Under the pieces are notes generated by a model. It had not been told where the DNA came from. It saw only the letters and a program-made list of their open reading frames with translations, and did no database searches. Below, in pieces: positions 10,130-17,979 of a DNA stretch of 21,769 nt; the first letter of the stretch is position 1, and every line of letters starts with the position of its first letter. A program made the translations under genes and the position numbers. Source of the stretch: a virus; the IMG/VR virus record IMGVR_UViG_3300044993_000633, positions 1-21,769 of that record. One strand, written 5' to 3'.

Positions 10130-10351
10130 TCATTTCCTCAAACATTTATATTCATATGGGGCAGAATACTTCATACGAATATCAACAATCTGTTTAAAAC
10201 TCTCCGGATTTTTTTGACGAATAATATGTAAAGGATCTACCTTTTGTTCATAGATTACACGAATAGCATCCTGACAACTTTTCATGGTGCGGTATTCACC
10301 TACTTGGGTATTAGTGAGTAGTGCAATAAGAACAAATTTCATCATGCTCAT
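10130..10351 (-). CDS. Small secreted protein with two Cys, 73 aa
   Basis: Starts MSMMKFVLIALLTNTQ, a short signal-peptide-like stretch, then a charged domain with Cys 26 and Cys 70 that could form a disulfide in the periplasm. Small periplasmic proteins of this layout are common in phage accessory regions. The exact start (first or third Met) is uncertain. Function unknown. Confidence 0.6.
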   Translation of the reverse strand: MSMMKFVLIALLTNTQVGEYRTMKSCQDAIRVIYEQKVDPLHIIRQKNPESFKQIVDIRMKYSAPYEYKCLRK

Positions 10352-10484
10352 TTTGACCTGAATTAAAAAATTACATACTATCCGTTGCTAAATGTATCCT
10401 CACTCAATGTTATATTCTTGGGGTGCTATGAACAATACCCGGCCTCTTTTTAAGAGCGAACTAATAGACTTTTTAAATTTCTGT

Positions 10485-10661
10485 TTATGTTATCACTTCA
10501 AAGTTATGATTGAGCCAACGCCGGTCACCAGTCTTCACACTCTCAATAAAGAGCATGTTTGGTTTGGGAGAGACACTTGGCTCAATTACTCGCCAAGTGT
10601 CTCCGTGTTCATGAATGCGATTTTTACCATGTCGTGTAACGCCCTTAAGTTTGATAATCAT
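10485..10661 (-). CDS. Conserved small phage protein MIIKLKGV, 58 aa
   Basis: Begins MIIKLKGVTRHGKNRIHEHGDTW and ends SVKTGDRRWLNHNFEVIT; a family I recognise from many phages, function unknown. The start is set at 10661, with GGAG upstream and the ATG right after the preceding gene's stop; the longer frame would overlap that gene. Likely co-translated with the 101-aa protein. Confidence 0.75.
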   Translation of the reverse strand: MIIKLKGVTRHGKNRIHEHGDTWRVIEPSVSPKPNMLFIESVKTGDRRWLNHNFEVIT

Positions 10662-10662
10662 G

Positions 10663-10968
10663 TTACATGCTCCAGTATGCCTCGCTAGCGGGGGAACAAT
10701 AGTAAGGAGTATTGACACTTTCACGATAGGTTTCACCAGTCATGAAATTCACGCGCTCAACCGTGCGTTGAATGTTCTTATAGAATTCATCAACTTCGGC
10801 GATGCTATACATAAAAACCGGGTCGCGTTCAGGATTACCAATATCCGAAACAGGAATCTTGTTATGCATACGGGTGATAGCTGCCTTAGCAGACGCGACT
10901 GTGGCATAGGTCTTTTGATTACCGCCGATAATACGAGTAGTTTCATTATCGTAGATTACATAAGCCAT
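10663..10968 (-). CDS. Conserved phage protein MAYVIYDNETT, 101 aa
   Basis: Begins MAYVIYDNETTRIIGG and ends CSPASEAYWSM, both characteristic of a small protein family shared by many phages; function unknown. The start at 10968 is chosen for its AAGGAGA; the frame extends further but without a ribosome site. A promoter (TTGACT-17-TATAAC) lies just upstream, so it heads a small operon with the 58-aa protein. Confidence 0.8.
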   Translation of the reverse strand: MAYVIYDNETTRIIGGNQKTYATVASAKAAITRMHNKIPVSDIGNPERDPVFMYSIAEVDEFYKNIQRTVERVNFMTGETYRESVNTPYYCSPASEAYWSM

Positions 10969-10996
10969 TTTATGTCTCCTTGCTACAACTATTATT

Positions 10997-11025
10997 GTTA
11001 TAATATATAACAAAAAAGGAGTCAA
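10997..11025 (-). promoter_or_regulatory. Host-type promoter TTGACT-17-TATAAC
   Basis: TTGACT, 17-bp spacer, TATAAC on the minus strand upstream of the 101-aa gene, and overlapping the end of the gene before it. Confidence 0.65.
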
Positions 11026-11029
11026 TACC

Positions 11030-11275
11030 CTATTTTTGTAATAGGTAAAAAAGCAACAATTTTTCATCTTCAACTTCCAAATACCAACCAGGTCCTCTAA
11101 TGATTACCGAACGCCCATTATTATGACAAACATAACGAGATTCAATATAAAATTGCCATCCCTCTCCCTTGACGGCATAATCAGTATAATGAATGTTTGG
11201 CCCGACATTTTTTACGAACCAAGAAATATCTTTTTCTGTCGGTTGTAATACTTTTATTTTTCTACCCCTTTTCAA
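11030..11275 (-). CDS. Hypothetical protein, 81 aa, probable TTG start
   Basis: Reading from TTG at 11275 gives MKRGRKIKVLQPTEKD and a compact beta-rich protein ending EDEKLLLFYLLQK. GAGG precedes the TTG and the overlap with the upstream gene is then only 14 bp; an ATG at 11338 would overlap by 77 bp and lacks a ribosome site. No family recognised. Confidence 0.6.
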   Translation of the reverse strand: MKRGRKIKVLQPTEKDISWFVKNVGPNIHYTDYAVKGEGWQFYIESRYVCHNNGRSVIIRGPGWYLEVEDEKLLLFYLLQK

Positions 11276-11465
11276 CTTTCCACCCTCTGTAGTCGGGAAA
11301 ACGATTTTGAAGAAAAATAATTTCTTTCTGGATGTCATCAGAACTCCAGTCTTTGTATTTATACGCTAATTTAAAAACACCATTCTGATAAATGTTAACT
11401 ACAGCGGCGTCAGAAGTGCTTGAACCAGGTTTGGCTAATTTTGTAATCTTACGATATTTTGCCAT
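11262..11465 (-). CDS. Hypothetical protein, 67 aa
   Basis: Begins MAKYRKITKLAKPG and ends FPDYRGWKVEKG. AAGAG precedes the ATG. Basic N-terminus, no membrane segment, no recognised motif. Its end overlaps the next gene, suggesting coupled translation. Confidence 0.65.
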   Translation of the reverse strand: MAKYRKITKLAKPGSSTSDAAVVNIYQNGVFKLAYKYKDWSSDDIQKEIIFLQNRFPDYRGWKVEKG

Positions 11466-11514
11466 AATACTACTCTTTTTTAACTTTGGGAAATAGCATT
11501 ATGTATTTAGTTTA

Positions 11515-13059
11515 TCAATTGCGTTTTTCTCGTCCTACATTCCCGCTTGCAGACTTGTTTTTAATAAAAGGTCTTCTATTTCTATTAAATGCTATATCTT
11601 CTGCTCTATCTATAAATTCCTTATCTGAAACAGTTCTTCTTTCACGTCTTATTTCAGTATCTATATTATAATCTTTTTCTATCCCCGAACCCCTATCAAT
11701 TTTAAATGTAAAATTTCCTTTAATTCCGGTGCTATAATAAGTTTTTTCAGCCGAAATATATACTTTTGAAATTGTTTTTCCTGGATATATTGTGTCAAAA
11801 TTCTCTATTATCCAAAAATCTGTTGTTTCTTTAGCCTTTGTGTGAACCTGAATTAAGGCACTGTGGTTTAATATATCTGCGGCAGACTCATTAAAGTTAG
11901 TATCAGAATTAATTTTTTCGGCAACTTCATAAGCAATTTGCGCCATAATATGATAAAATAGGTCAACACTTTTTGAATTATTTGCTTTTCTTTTCTTTGC
12001 TAACTGTTGTAAATTAAAACTAATATCTAAAAAGTCAACATCATTTAAATTAACCAATTGATTATTACGCAATCTTAATATTTCTTTTTCTTCTTTATCA
12101 TTAATGATACTGAATTTTTTTGCCAAATACAAAGGTGCATGAATTTGTCCTTTAGATTTAATTTCTCTAATTAAATCAATGGTATCTCTGTATTTTTCAT
12201 ATAATTTTTGTGAATTTACAGAATTTTCCAATTCTTCTATACTATTAATTAAATTAGAAATACTGACAGTGGCTCCGCGTCCGGCTTTTGTACTAATTTT
12301 AACTTCTTTTCCGTAATTATTTCTAAGAATACTATCGCTTAACCCGAAATTTTTATTTTGACTAAAGCTAATATATGTATCATTAAATGTTCCATCAAGA
12401 AATGTATCGGCTACTTCTTTTGCATTTCCTGTGTATTGCCCGTTTTGTATTGCCATTGGATGAAGTATTTCACAAAAGTAATTTATAAATCCAACAAAAC
12501 TAATATTTTCAGGTTTTTTAATTTTAATAGGAAATGGCTGCCCGCTAGCTATTTTATAAGCTGCGTCATATAATGGATGATTTGGACCCAGTGACACTGC
12601 TAATTGATCTAGTATATCATCGGCAGTTAAATCTACTAGAGTAGTCAAGAGATCTTGAGGACTTATTTTATCTAATATTTTTTTAGCTGAATTACCCGAA
12701 TATCTGAAATCACCTACTTGATTAGGAACAAAATTATTAGTAAAATTTGATTTGATATATTCCAAAAATTTACCGAATACTATTTCACTACCATCATCTT
12801 TCGTGAACGTAGCAACTGCTAACCCCCCGGACCTAGCATTCCTATTATTCATCCAAATGATGTTTTTTTCTGTTTCTAACTGTCTAACCAAAATATTTAA
12901 TTCTTTAGGGTCTAATTTTCCGCCAGTTTCTGGATAAAACTTAAGATTTTTAAAGATAATTTCTTTGCCGTTACTATCTCTAAAAACGTCTCCGGGTTTG
13001 CGGTTAGCTAGGCCCGTACTTTCTTCTAAATTTTCAAGGTATTCTAATATATCACGCAT
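11515..13059 (-). CDS. Unknown 514-aa late protein
   Basis: Starts MRDILEYLENLEESTGLANRKPGD. It has mixed alpha/beta composition without membrane segments; a segment KISTKAGRGATVSISN (about residues 257-272) is the most motif-like part but matches nothing I can name. TATAAATA immediately upstream of the ATG indicates late expression and so a virion or lysis-stage role. The N-terminus (MRxxLEYLExLEES) resembles the short N-terminal targeting peptides of proteins packaged in T4-like heads; this is speculative. It is divergent from the plus-strand phosphoesterase-like gene, with which it shares an inverted-repeat promoter region. Confidence 0.75.
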   Translation of the reverse strand: MRDILEYLENLEESTGLANRKPGDVFRDSNGKEIIFKNLKFYPETGGKLDPKELNILVRQLETEKNIIWMNNRNARSGGLAVATFTKDDGSEIVFGKFLEYIKSNFTNNFVPNQVGDFRYSGNSAKKILDKISPQDLLTTLVDLTADDILDQLAVSLGPNHPLYDAAYKIASGQPFPIKIKKPENISFVGFINYFCEILHPMAIQNGQYTGNAKEVADTFLDGTFNDTYISFSQNKNFGLSDSILRNNYGKEVKISTKAGRGATVSISNLINSIEELENSVNSQKLYEKYRDTIDLIREIKSKGQIHAPLYLAKKFSIINDKEEKEILRLRNNQLVNLNDVDFLDISFNLQQLAKKRKANNSKSVDLFYHIMAQIAYEVAEKINSDTNFNESAADILNHSALIQVHTKAKETTDFWIIENFDTIYPGKTISKVYISAEKTYYSTGIKGNFTFKIDRGSGIEKDYNIDTEIRRERRTVSDKEFIDRAEDIAFNRNRRPFIKNKSASGNVGREKRN

Positions 13060-13105
13060 AATAGTATTTATATAAGTTTTACGTATAAACTAAATACTAT
13101 TATGA
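13054..13105. promoter_or_regulatory. Divergent late promoter region, 14-bp inverted repeat
   Basis: CATAATAGTATTTA and its exact complement TAAATACTATTATG flank about 20 bp, and each arm contains the start codon of one of the divergent genes. The minus arm reads TATAAATA (13065-13072), a T4 late promoter; the plus arm reads ACTAAATA, a degenerate version. Confidence 0.6.
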
Positions 13106-13803
13106 GAAATATAATAAATTTTGATATTATTAGCGATTTAAATTTACATCCTGGAGAAGAATTTAATTGGAAAAATAATGTAACCAGCTTGTACTGTATA
13201 ATAGCAGGAAATATAAGTGATGATATAAAAACAGTGGCTAAGGTTTTATTTCACCTATCTACAATTTACCAAGGAGTTTTTTTTGTTCCGGGTTATCTTG
13301 AATATGATAATACTTTCAATTTTGCAGAAAGAACCAGAGAGCTAGCAATAATTGCTGATAATATTAAAAATGTAGTATTTTTATATAATAATATTGTTAC
13401 TATTGACGGAATAGGAATACTGGGTTCAAATGGATGGGGAAATATTTTAAATAACACTGAACCAAAAACATTATTGATGAATGTCTCTAAATATCAAGAT
13501 TATGTATATTTAGAAGCTTCTTTAAAAAAACTTCAACGTTATCCTGATATTAAAAAAATAGTTATTGTTACTAGTGCAGTTCCTAGAGAAGACTTATATT
13601 TTGGAGAAAAACCAGATAACATAATAGATAATATGCCACTGGTGAATATTTTAGTTGAAGATACTGAAAAAAAAGTAGTAACTTGGGTTTTCGGAACTTA
13701 TAAAAAACCAGTAGATGTTTTTTTAGATAGTGTGAATTATATCAGCAACCCGAAAACCCAAGATTTACCTTATCATTCTAAAAGAATAAAAATATCAATT
13801 TGA
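13102..13803 (+). CDS. Metallophosphoesterase-like protein, catalytic motifs lost
   Basis: A 233-residue protein with the outline of a calcineurin-like phosphoesterase, but with the metal ligands changed: SDLNLH (11-16) for DxH, AGNISDD (35-41) for GDxxD, PGYLEY (63-68) for GNHE, VTSAVP (156-161) for the TH motif and FGTYKKP (197-203) for GHTH. The first Asp is kept. It is probably a non-catalytic relative with a binding or structural role; an unrelated fold with chance similarity cannot be excluded. One of two plus-strand genes in the window; its end overlaps the end of clpS by nine bases. Confidence 0.6.
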   Translation: MRNIINFDIISDLNLHPGEEFNWKNNVTSLYCIIAGNISDDIKTVAKVLFHLSTIYQGVFFVPGYLEYDNTFNFAERTRELAIIADNIKNVVFLYNNIVTIDGIGILGSNGWGNILNNTEPKTLLMNVSKYQDYVYLEASLKKLQRYPDIKKIVIVTSAVPREDLYFGEKPDNIIDNMPLVNILVEDTEKKVVTWVFGTYKKPVDVFLDSVNYISNPKTQDLPYHSKRIKISI

Positions 13804-14100
13804 TTCTGGTTCAATTTTTACTTGAAGAGGATACCCACTAGCTCTAGCTTCAAGAATAACCTCAACACCTTTTTGTTCGGCAATTTCATAAGGCAAGACT
13901 GCTACTACAGCACTTCCGTGCTCATGAATATCGGTTGTGATATTTAATGCAGTATCCGGAGAATAATTAAAGTATTTTATTAAAGTAGATACTACAAATT
14001 CCATGGTAGTAGTATCATCATTTAAATAAATGACCTTATAAAAAGGAGGTTCAGATAAATCATGCTTGGGTTTAATTTTAGTTTCTACTCTAGGCATCAT
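13795..14100 (-). CDS. clpS: ClpS-like N-end-rule adaptor
   Basis: A 101-residue protein matching ClpS: PPFYKVIYLNDDTTTMEFVV, then DIHEHGSAVVAVLPYEIAEQKG and GYPLQVKIEPE. ClpS delivers substrates with destabilising N-terminal residues to ClpAP. The Asn-Asp pair (27-28), the Met after TTT and the His of DIHEH, which contact the N-terminal residue, are present; the Met of the LMLxVH segment is replaced by Thr, so specificity may differ. AAGGAAG precedes two possible ATG codons. A phage copy could redirect host Clp proteolysis. It follows hsp20 after a strong hairpin. Confidence 0.9.
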   Translation of the reverse strand: MMPRVETKIKPKHDLSEPPFYKVIYLNDDTTTMEFVVSTLIKYFNYSPDTALNITTDIHEHGSAVVAVLPYEIAEQKGVEVILEARASGYPLQVKIEPESN

Positions 14101-14116
14101 ACTTCCTTAATTATAA

Positions 14117-14144
14117 TAGTGCGCCCTATATACAGGGCGCACTA
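14117..14144. terminator. Strong 11-bp hairpin between hsp20 and clpS
   Basis: TAGTGCGCCCT and its complement around a six-base loop. The minus-strand continuation is TTATAATTAAGG, a poor U-run, so it may be a weak terminator or an mRNA-stabilising hairpin, as between many T4-like genes. Confidence 0.55.
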
Positions 14145-14156
14145 TATAATAATACA

Positions 14157-14594
14157 TTAGTAAGTAATTTCAATTTTCCTGGGTAACTTATCCTCAGGAA
14201 TAATTCTTTCAAGATTTATTGTTAAAATGCCATTCTTATAATGGGCATCAACAACTTCCACATGTTCAGCTAATGTGAAGTTTCTAGTAAAAGAACGTAA
14301 TCCTATACCTCGGTGGATATATTCTACACCTTCTTCACGAGCTTCTTCTTGTTCGCCCTTGATGGTAAGAATGTTCTTTTCTAGAGTTACAGAAATACTA
14401 CCCTCTTTGAAACCAGCTACAGCAAGCTCAATGGCATACTTATCTTCCGTATATTTTATGATGTTATAAGGAGGATAATTTACATTAGCTTGATTTGTAA
14501 GCTGTGACAGTTCATTAAAGATAGTGTCAAAACCGACACCAAATTTACGGATACTAGGAATATCAAGTGAACGAAGGGTAAGTTCTCTTGTCAT
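14157..14594 (-). CDS. hsp20: Hsp20/IbpA-type small heat-shock protein
   Basis: A 145-residue protein with a complete alpha-crystallin domain (about residues 42-140): PPYNIIKYTEDKYAIELAVAG, LTIKGEQ, RGIGLRSFTRNFTLAEHV and KNGILTINLER. The C-terminal KIEI is the IxI-type motif for oligomer contacts. Small heat-shock proteins hold unfolded proteins and are common in T4-like phages of marine bacteria, often linked to head assembly. The start at 14594 has AAGGAG; the late promoter at 14657-14664 lies upstream. Confidence 0.93.
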   Translation of the reverse strand: MTRELTLRSLDIPSIRKFGVGFDTIFNELSQLTNQANVNYPPYNIIKYTEDKYAIELAVAGFKEGSISVTLEKNILTIKGEQEEAREEGVEYIHRGIGLRSFTRNFTLAEHVEVVDAHYKNGILTINLERIIPEDKLPRKIEITY

Positions 14595-14656
14595 ATAATT
14601 TCTCCTTAAATAAGCAAGAATTTTATGAATAGACCTAATCAGCATCTATTCAAATA

Positions 14657-14664
14657 TATTTATA
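14657..14664 (-). promoter_or_regulatory. T4-type late promoter TATAAATA for hsp20
   Basis: The minus strand reads TATAAATA about 60 bp before the hsp20 start, leaving room for a short leader with a good ribosome site. Confidence 0.6.
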
Positions 14665-14701
14665 CTAGGTATTAAACAAAATTACTATATTTTTGGGAAA
14701 A

Positions 14702-16162
14702 TTATTTTAATAAATTAGTGACATATTGCTCTATCTGCTCTTTTTCTTTATCAGTTAATAGATCAATACTATATTCACCAGAATGAATTTTATCAATTAA
14801 ATACTTAATATATTGCTGGCTATAAGAAATTTTATCTAGGTTGTCTTTTTTTTCATTCCATTTATAGCCATCAAATACAAAGGTTCTATTGGGTTGTGAA
14901 TCTACTCTGACAAATACTTCTCCTTTTTTGGCAATAGGAGGAAATTTAGTTCCAAAACCTATTTTAACTTGATCTTGTTCGGTAAATAAATCAGGTCTTA
15001 ATTCAGACAAGGCTTGTTTACTTGAAGTTTTTCCGTTATAATTAACGTAATTATCATCAACTTCTAAAAAAGTCACGCCCTCAGTTTTTATTTCCTTAGT
15101 TTTTATTTCCTCAGGTTCTGTGACAATTTCAGTTTCTCCTCGGTCCAATATATCATCATTTTTACTGTCAGGGGTAGAAAATATTTCTGGTAATTTTTCT
15201 CCAGCCAATTCATCTGAATCATTAATATTTTGTTCATCATGTGATACCTCTTCTTTATATTTTGTTTTAAAAGTTATTTCAGGAACTACTGTGGCTTCTG
15301 GTTCTACCTTTGTAACTTTATTTTTGTGAAATTTATTTTGAGCTAATTCATCTTTTTCTGTTTCTTTTTTATTTTTTAAATCTTCATTTAGCCAACCATA
15401 GCTTTTTTGCGCTGCTATGACCATAGTCAATGCCAATGGGTCAAAAACTAAAACAATAATAATAATTACCCATCTAACTGCTTTTTCTAGTAGATTAGCA
15501 TCAGGATTGTCACCATATATCATGGCAGCAATGTATTTTATAGGACCAACTTCTGCTTCAACTTTTCTAAATTTAGCTTTGATAGGTGCAGCTTCTTCAT
15601 TAAGTTTTGTTATTATTTCTTGATTTTTCTCAATTTCTGCTAATAACCTATTGCGTTCTTCAGTTTGTTGTCTACGAATCTGAACAGCACGGTTAGCTCC
15701 ACCAAGATTATCTGTTCTTGCCAACACTTGATTAACTTGTTCATCTAGTTGACGAAGAGCGGCTCTACTAGTTTCTATATTTTCTCTAGCTACTTGTATC
15801 TTTTCATCATAAATTTGAACTTGTGCAATGGCATCCCCTGATACTAAAGTTTGGTCACTATGTGCTTTGCTCAAAAACCCAAATATACCCATACTGGTTA
15901 TAAAAGCCAACGTGATTACTGCCGGAACTAAGTAAAATTTAATTAAACGACCACAACGATTCCAATATCTATGTAGCCAAACTGTAGTTACAACTTTGGC
16001 TATCTCTAAAGAACCGCCCATAATTATGACAGGCACAACTGCACCGGCAAATATTGCTGTCAGGCCCAAAACAGAATACCAAGCAGCAATAGCACTTAAT
16101 GTTAATGCAACTATTAAGGTTAAGGTTGCAAAACTGAATAACTTATACAAAAAATTTTTCAT
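14702..16162 (-). CDS. Four-helix membrane protein with coiled coil, 486 aa
   Basis: Hydrophobic segments at about 9-31, 34-55, 76-98 and 228-252; a long coiled coil (about 110-215) rich in Glu, Gln and Arg lies between the third and fourth. The rest (about 265-486) is polar: an acidic low-complexity stretch followed by a small domain (KKGEVFVRVDSQPNRTFVFDGYKW) and a helical tail. I recognise the general layout from membrane proteins of T4-like marine phages, but the role is unknown. It probably sits in the host inner membrane. AT-rich sequence (AATAAATAAAG) precedes the ATG. Confidence 0.75.
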   Translation of the reverse strand: MKNFLYKLFSFATLTLIVALTLSAIAAWYSVLGLTAIFAGAVVPVIIMGGSLEIAKVVTTVWLHRYWNRCGRLIKFYLVPAVITLAFITSMGIFGFLSKAHSDQTLVSGDAIAQVQIYDEKIQVARENIETSRAALRQLDEQVNQVLARTDNLGGANRAVQIRRQQTEERNRLLAEIEKNQEIITKLNEEAAPIKAKFRKVEAEVGPIKYIAAMIYGDNPDANLLEKAVRWVIIIIVLVFDPLALTMVIAAQKSYGWLNEDLKNKKETEKDELAQNKFHKNKVTKVEPEATVVPEITFKTKYKEEVSHDEQNINDSDELAGEKLPEIFSTPDSKNDDILDRGETEIVTEPEEIKTKEIKTEGVTFLEVDDNYVNYNGKTSSKQALSELRPDLFTEQDQVKIGFGTKFPPIAKKGEVFVRVDSQPNRTFVFDGYKWNEKKDNLDKISYSQQYIKYLIDKIHSGEYSIDLLTDKEKEQIEQYVTNLLK

Positions 16163-16172
16163 GCTTTATTTA

Positions 16173-16424
16173 TTAAAAATCTTCCTCGTAATATTCGTCC
16201 CCGAATAAATGCCCGAAATTTTCTCTAAATTCTTCTACATGCATAACTAATTTTCTAGGAATACCAGGACCATCATGTATCAAATATGTTACCCAAAGTC
16301 CGGTATCCCTAGTTTTTGTTTGTATTATCTCTAGTTTATTACCATCAGGAAATACATGGACTTTACCCACTAAATTTTGAGACCAATTTAAAGTTTCTTT
16401 GTAGTATGAGCTTTCTTCATCCAT
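16173..16424 (-). CDS. Conserved small phage protein, 83 aa
   Basis: Contains LVGKVHVFPDGNKLEIIQ and GPGIPRKLVMHVEEF, a pattern I recognise from T4-like phages where it lies near structural or ligase genes; function unknown. Acidic at both ends. The gene ends ten bases before the membrane-protein start and begins 22 bases after the ligase stop, so the three probably form one transcript. Confidence 0.75.
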   Translation of the reverse strand: MDEESSYYKETLNWSQNLVGKVHVFPDGNKLEIIQTKTRDTGLWVTYLIHDGPGIPRKLVMHVEEFRENFGHLFGDEYYEEDF

Positions 16425-16446
16425 AAATTTAATTATTTAATAATTA

Positions 16447-17790
16447 TTATTTATCATTCCTAAATCTAACAAAACGAGGGAAGCGTAGTGAATAAGTTCC
16501 ATCTATGTTTTTAGTGATAGAATCTGCCAATACTTCTACTGTATTTCCCATAATACTGTTAGCATTATCCCAAATTTCTTTTCGTTCAGCATCAGTAAAA
16601 CCATTACCAACATTAACTGAAATTTCCCTGTCTTGGTCTACGCCGTAGCAAATCAAGGCTCCTAATTTTCCTTGATTTCTGCCCATGCCCTCTTGAATAC
16701 CAATAACCTGTAAATCTACCGTAATAGTAGGTTTATTTTTTAGCCAAAAACGGTTGCGTGTGCAAGAGTAAGGAGCATTGAGATTTTTAATCATCACCCC
16801 TTCATAACCATCTTCTAAAACTTTCTTGACATAGGAATTATATTTTTCCCATCCCTCTCTTGTGTCAAAATCGACATCAATATATGGGACCAATTTAAAG
16901 CTTTTGGTCTTATTAAATACTGGCTCTAGCTTTTTTAAAAGTTCTGCTCTTTTATACAAGGGAGCATTATAATGACCCTCAATAAAATTTCTTTTGGGAA
17001 TAATATCAAAGACATTGAATACAATGTCTTCGGTTTTTATATTTTTCTTTTTTCTAGCCTGCTGTAAAAGTGCCTGAAAAGATATCCCGGTCACTTCACC
17101 ATCAAGGATAAAATCTTCCCTAAAAGGAGAAGCTTTTTGTAAATCTTCTATTACAGCATCAATCTGATATTCAAGATGCTCAAAATTTTCAAAAAATTTA
17201 CCGTTACGGCTATACGCAGTTAAAAATACCTTTTTAAGTTTAGTATTCCACCATTTTTCATATGCACATACCGACAACAGCATTCTAATTCCATCAAGTT
17301 TGGGCTCGATGCGCATTTTTCCTTTCAGCATGGATCTGTCTTGCCAATCGCTAGCCAACTGACAAGAAAATACTGGAATTTTATATTTTCCACCTAATAC
17401 TTTGTTTATAGTAACAGCGCCAACCCCTACTTTTAAGTCTCGTCTAATAACAGGAGCACAGTAATTATTCCATTCATCACTATTAAATCTATGTGACATT
17501 TTTTTAATTGCGTCTTTGGCTTCATTGCCAACGATTTTTTTTTCAAGCAGATGATGCAAAAGTAGAAAAAAATCATCCCAAGGATTTTCGGCATCAACTA
17601 TACCAGTAGTATTATCTACATGTTTGATACCAAAAGTAATCATAGGAGAATAGCACCAACGAAAACCCGTCAAAAATCGTTCGGCTGATTGGTCACCCAA
17701 CTCCGCCATTATTGCAGCATCTTTTAACACTTTTTCCTTATATTGTCTGGAATTTTCTTTGTTTATTTTACGTATCCAAGAAGCTGCCAT
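16447..17790 (-). CDS. lig: ATP-dependent DNA ligase, T4 gp30-like
   Basis: A 447-residue ligase with the nucleotidyltransferase motifs in order: EPKLDGIR with the adenylated Lys at about 164, YSRNGKFFENF, LDGEVTG, EGVMIKN and FWLKNKPTITVDLQVIG. An N-terminal helical domain (about 1-140) precedes and a C-terminal OB domain (GALICYGVDQ onward) follows, as in T4 ligase. It seals nicks during phage replication and recombination. AGGGGG precedes the ATG and a promoter (TTGACT-17-TATTAG) lies about 40 bp upstream. Confidence 0.95.
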   Translation of the reverse strand: MAASWIRKINKENSRQYKEKVLKDAAIMAELGDQSAERFLTGFRWCYSPMITFGIKHVDNTTGIVDAENPWDDFFLLLHHLLEKKIVGNEAKDAIKKMSHRFNSDEWNNYCAPVIRRDLKVGVGAVTINKVLGGKYKIPVFSCQLASDWQDRSMLKGKMRIEPKLDGIRMLLSVCAYEKWWNTKLKKVFLTAYSRNGKFFENFEHLEYQIDAVIEDLQKASPFREDFILDGEVTGISFQALLQQARKKKNIKTEDIVFNVFDIIPKRNFIEGHYNAPLYKRAELLKKLEPVFNKTKSFKLVPYIDVDFDTREGWEKYNSYVKKVLEDGYEGVMIKNLNAPYSCTRNRFWLKNKPTITVDLQVIGIQEGMGRNQGKLGALICYGVDQDREISVNVGNGFTDAERKEIWDNANSIMGNTVEVLADSITKNIDGTYSLRFPRFVRFRNDK

Positions 17791-17826
17791 TAAAAGCCCC
17801 CTTTAAATAATAACTAAAATTATATT

Positions 17827-17855
17827 CTAATATATTAAAATTATTCACAAGTCAA
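17827..17855 (-). promoter_or_regulatory. Host-type promoter TTGACT-17-TATTAG
   Basis: TTGACT, 17-bp spacer, TATTAG on the minus strand upstream of the ligase gene. Confidence 0.6.
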
Positions 17856-17880
17856 TAAAAACATGATGAATGCTTTTTTA

Positions 17881-17979
17881 TTAAGACACAGTTTTATCTA
17901 GCCTGACATCAACCACTTTTTGATTTTTACAAACCCGACACTGGTCAGATACTATAAAGCAATTAAAGTTTCTTGACAA
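17881..17979 (-). CDS. Possible 32-aa Cys-motif ORF with TTG start
   Basis: From TTG at 17979, preceded by AAAGG, the frame reads MSRNFNCFIVSDQCRVCKNQKVV to a stop, with CRVC as half a zinc ribbon. It overlaps the end of the 218-aa gene by 17 bp. Short and without a second CxxC, so it may be a degraded or chance ORF. Confidence 0.25.
   Translation of the reverse strand: MSRNFNCFIVSDQCRVCKNQKVVDVRLDKTVS

Noticed and set aside
10392-11010. Plus-strand ORFs opposite the 58-aa and 101-aa genes
   Set aside because: The minus strand encodes recognised phage families with good ribosome sites; these are shadows.
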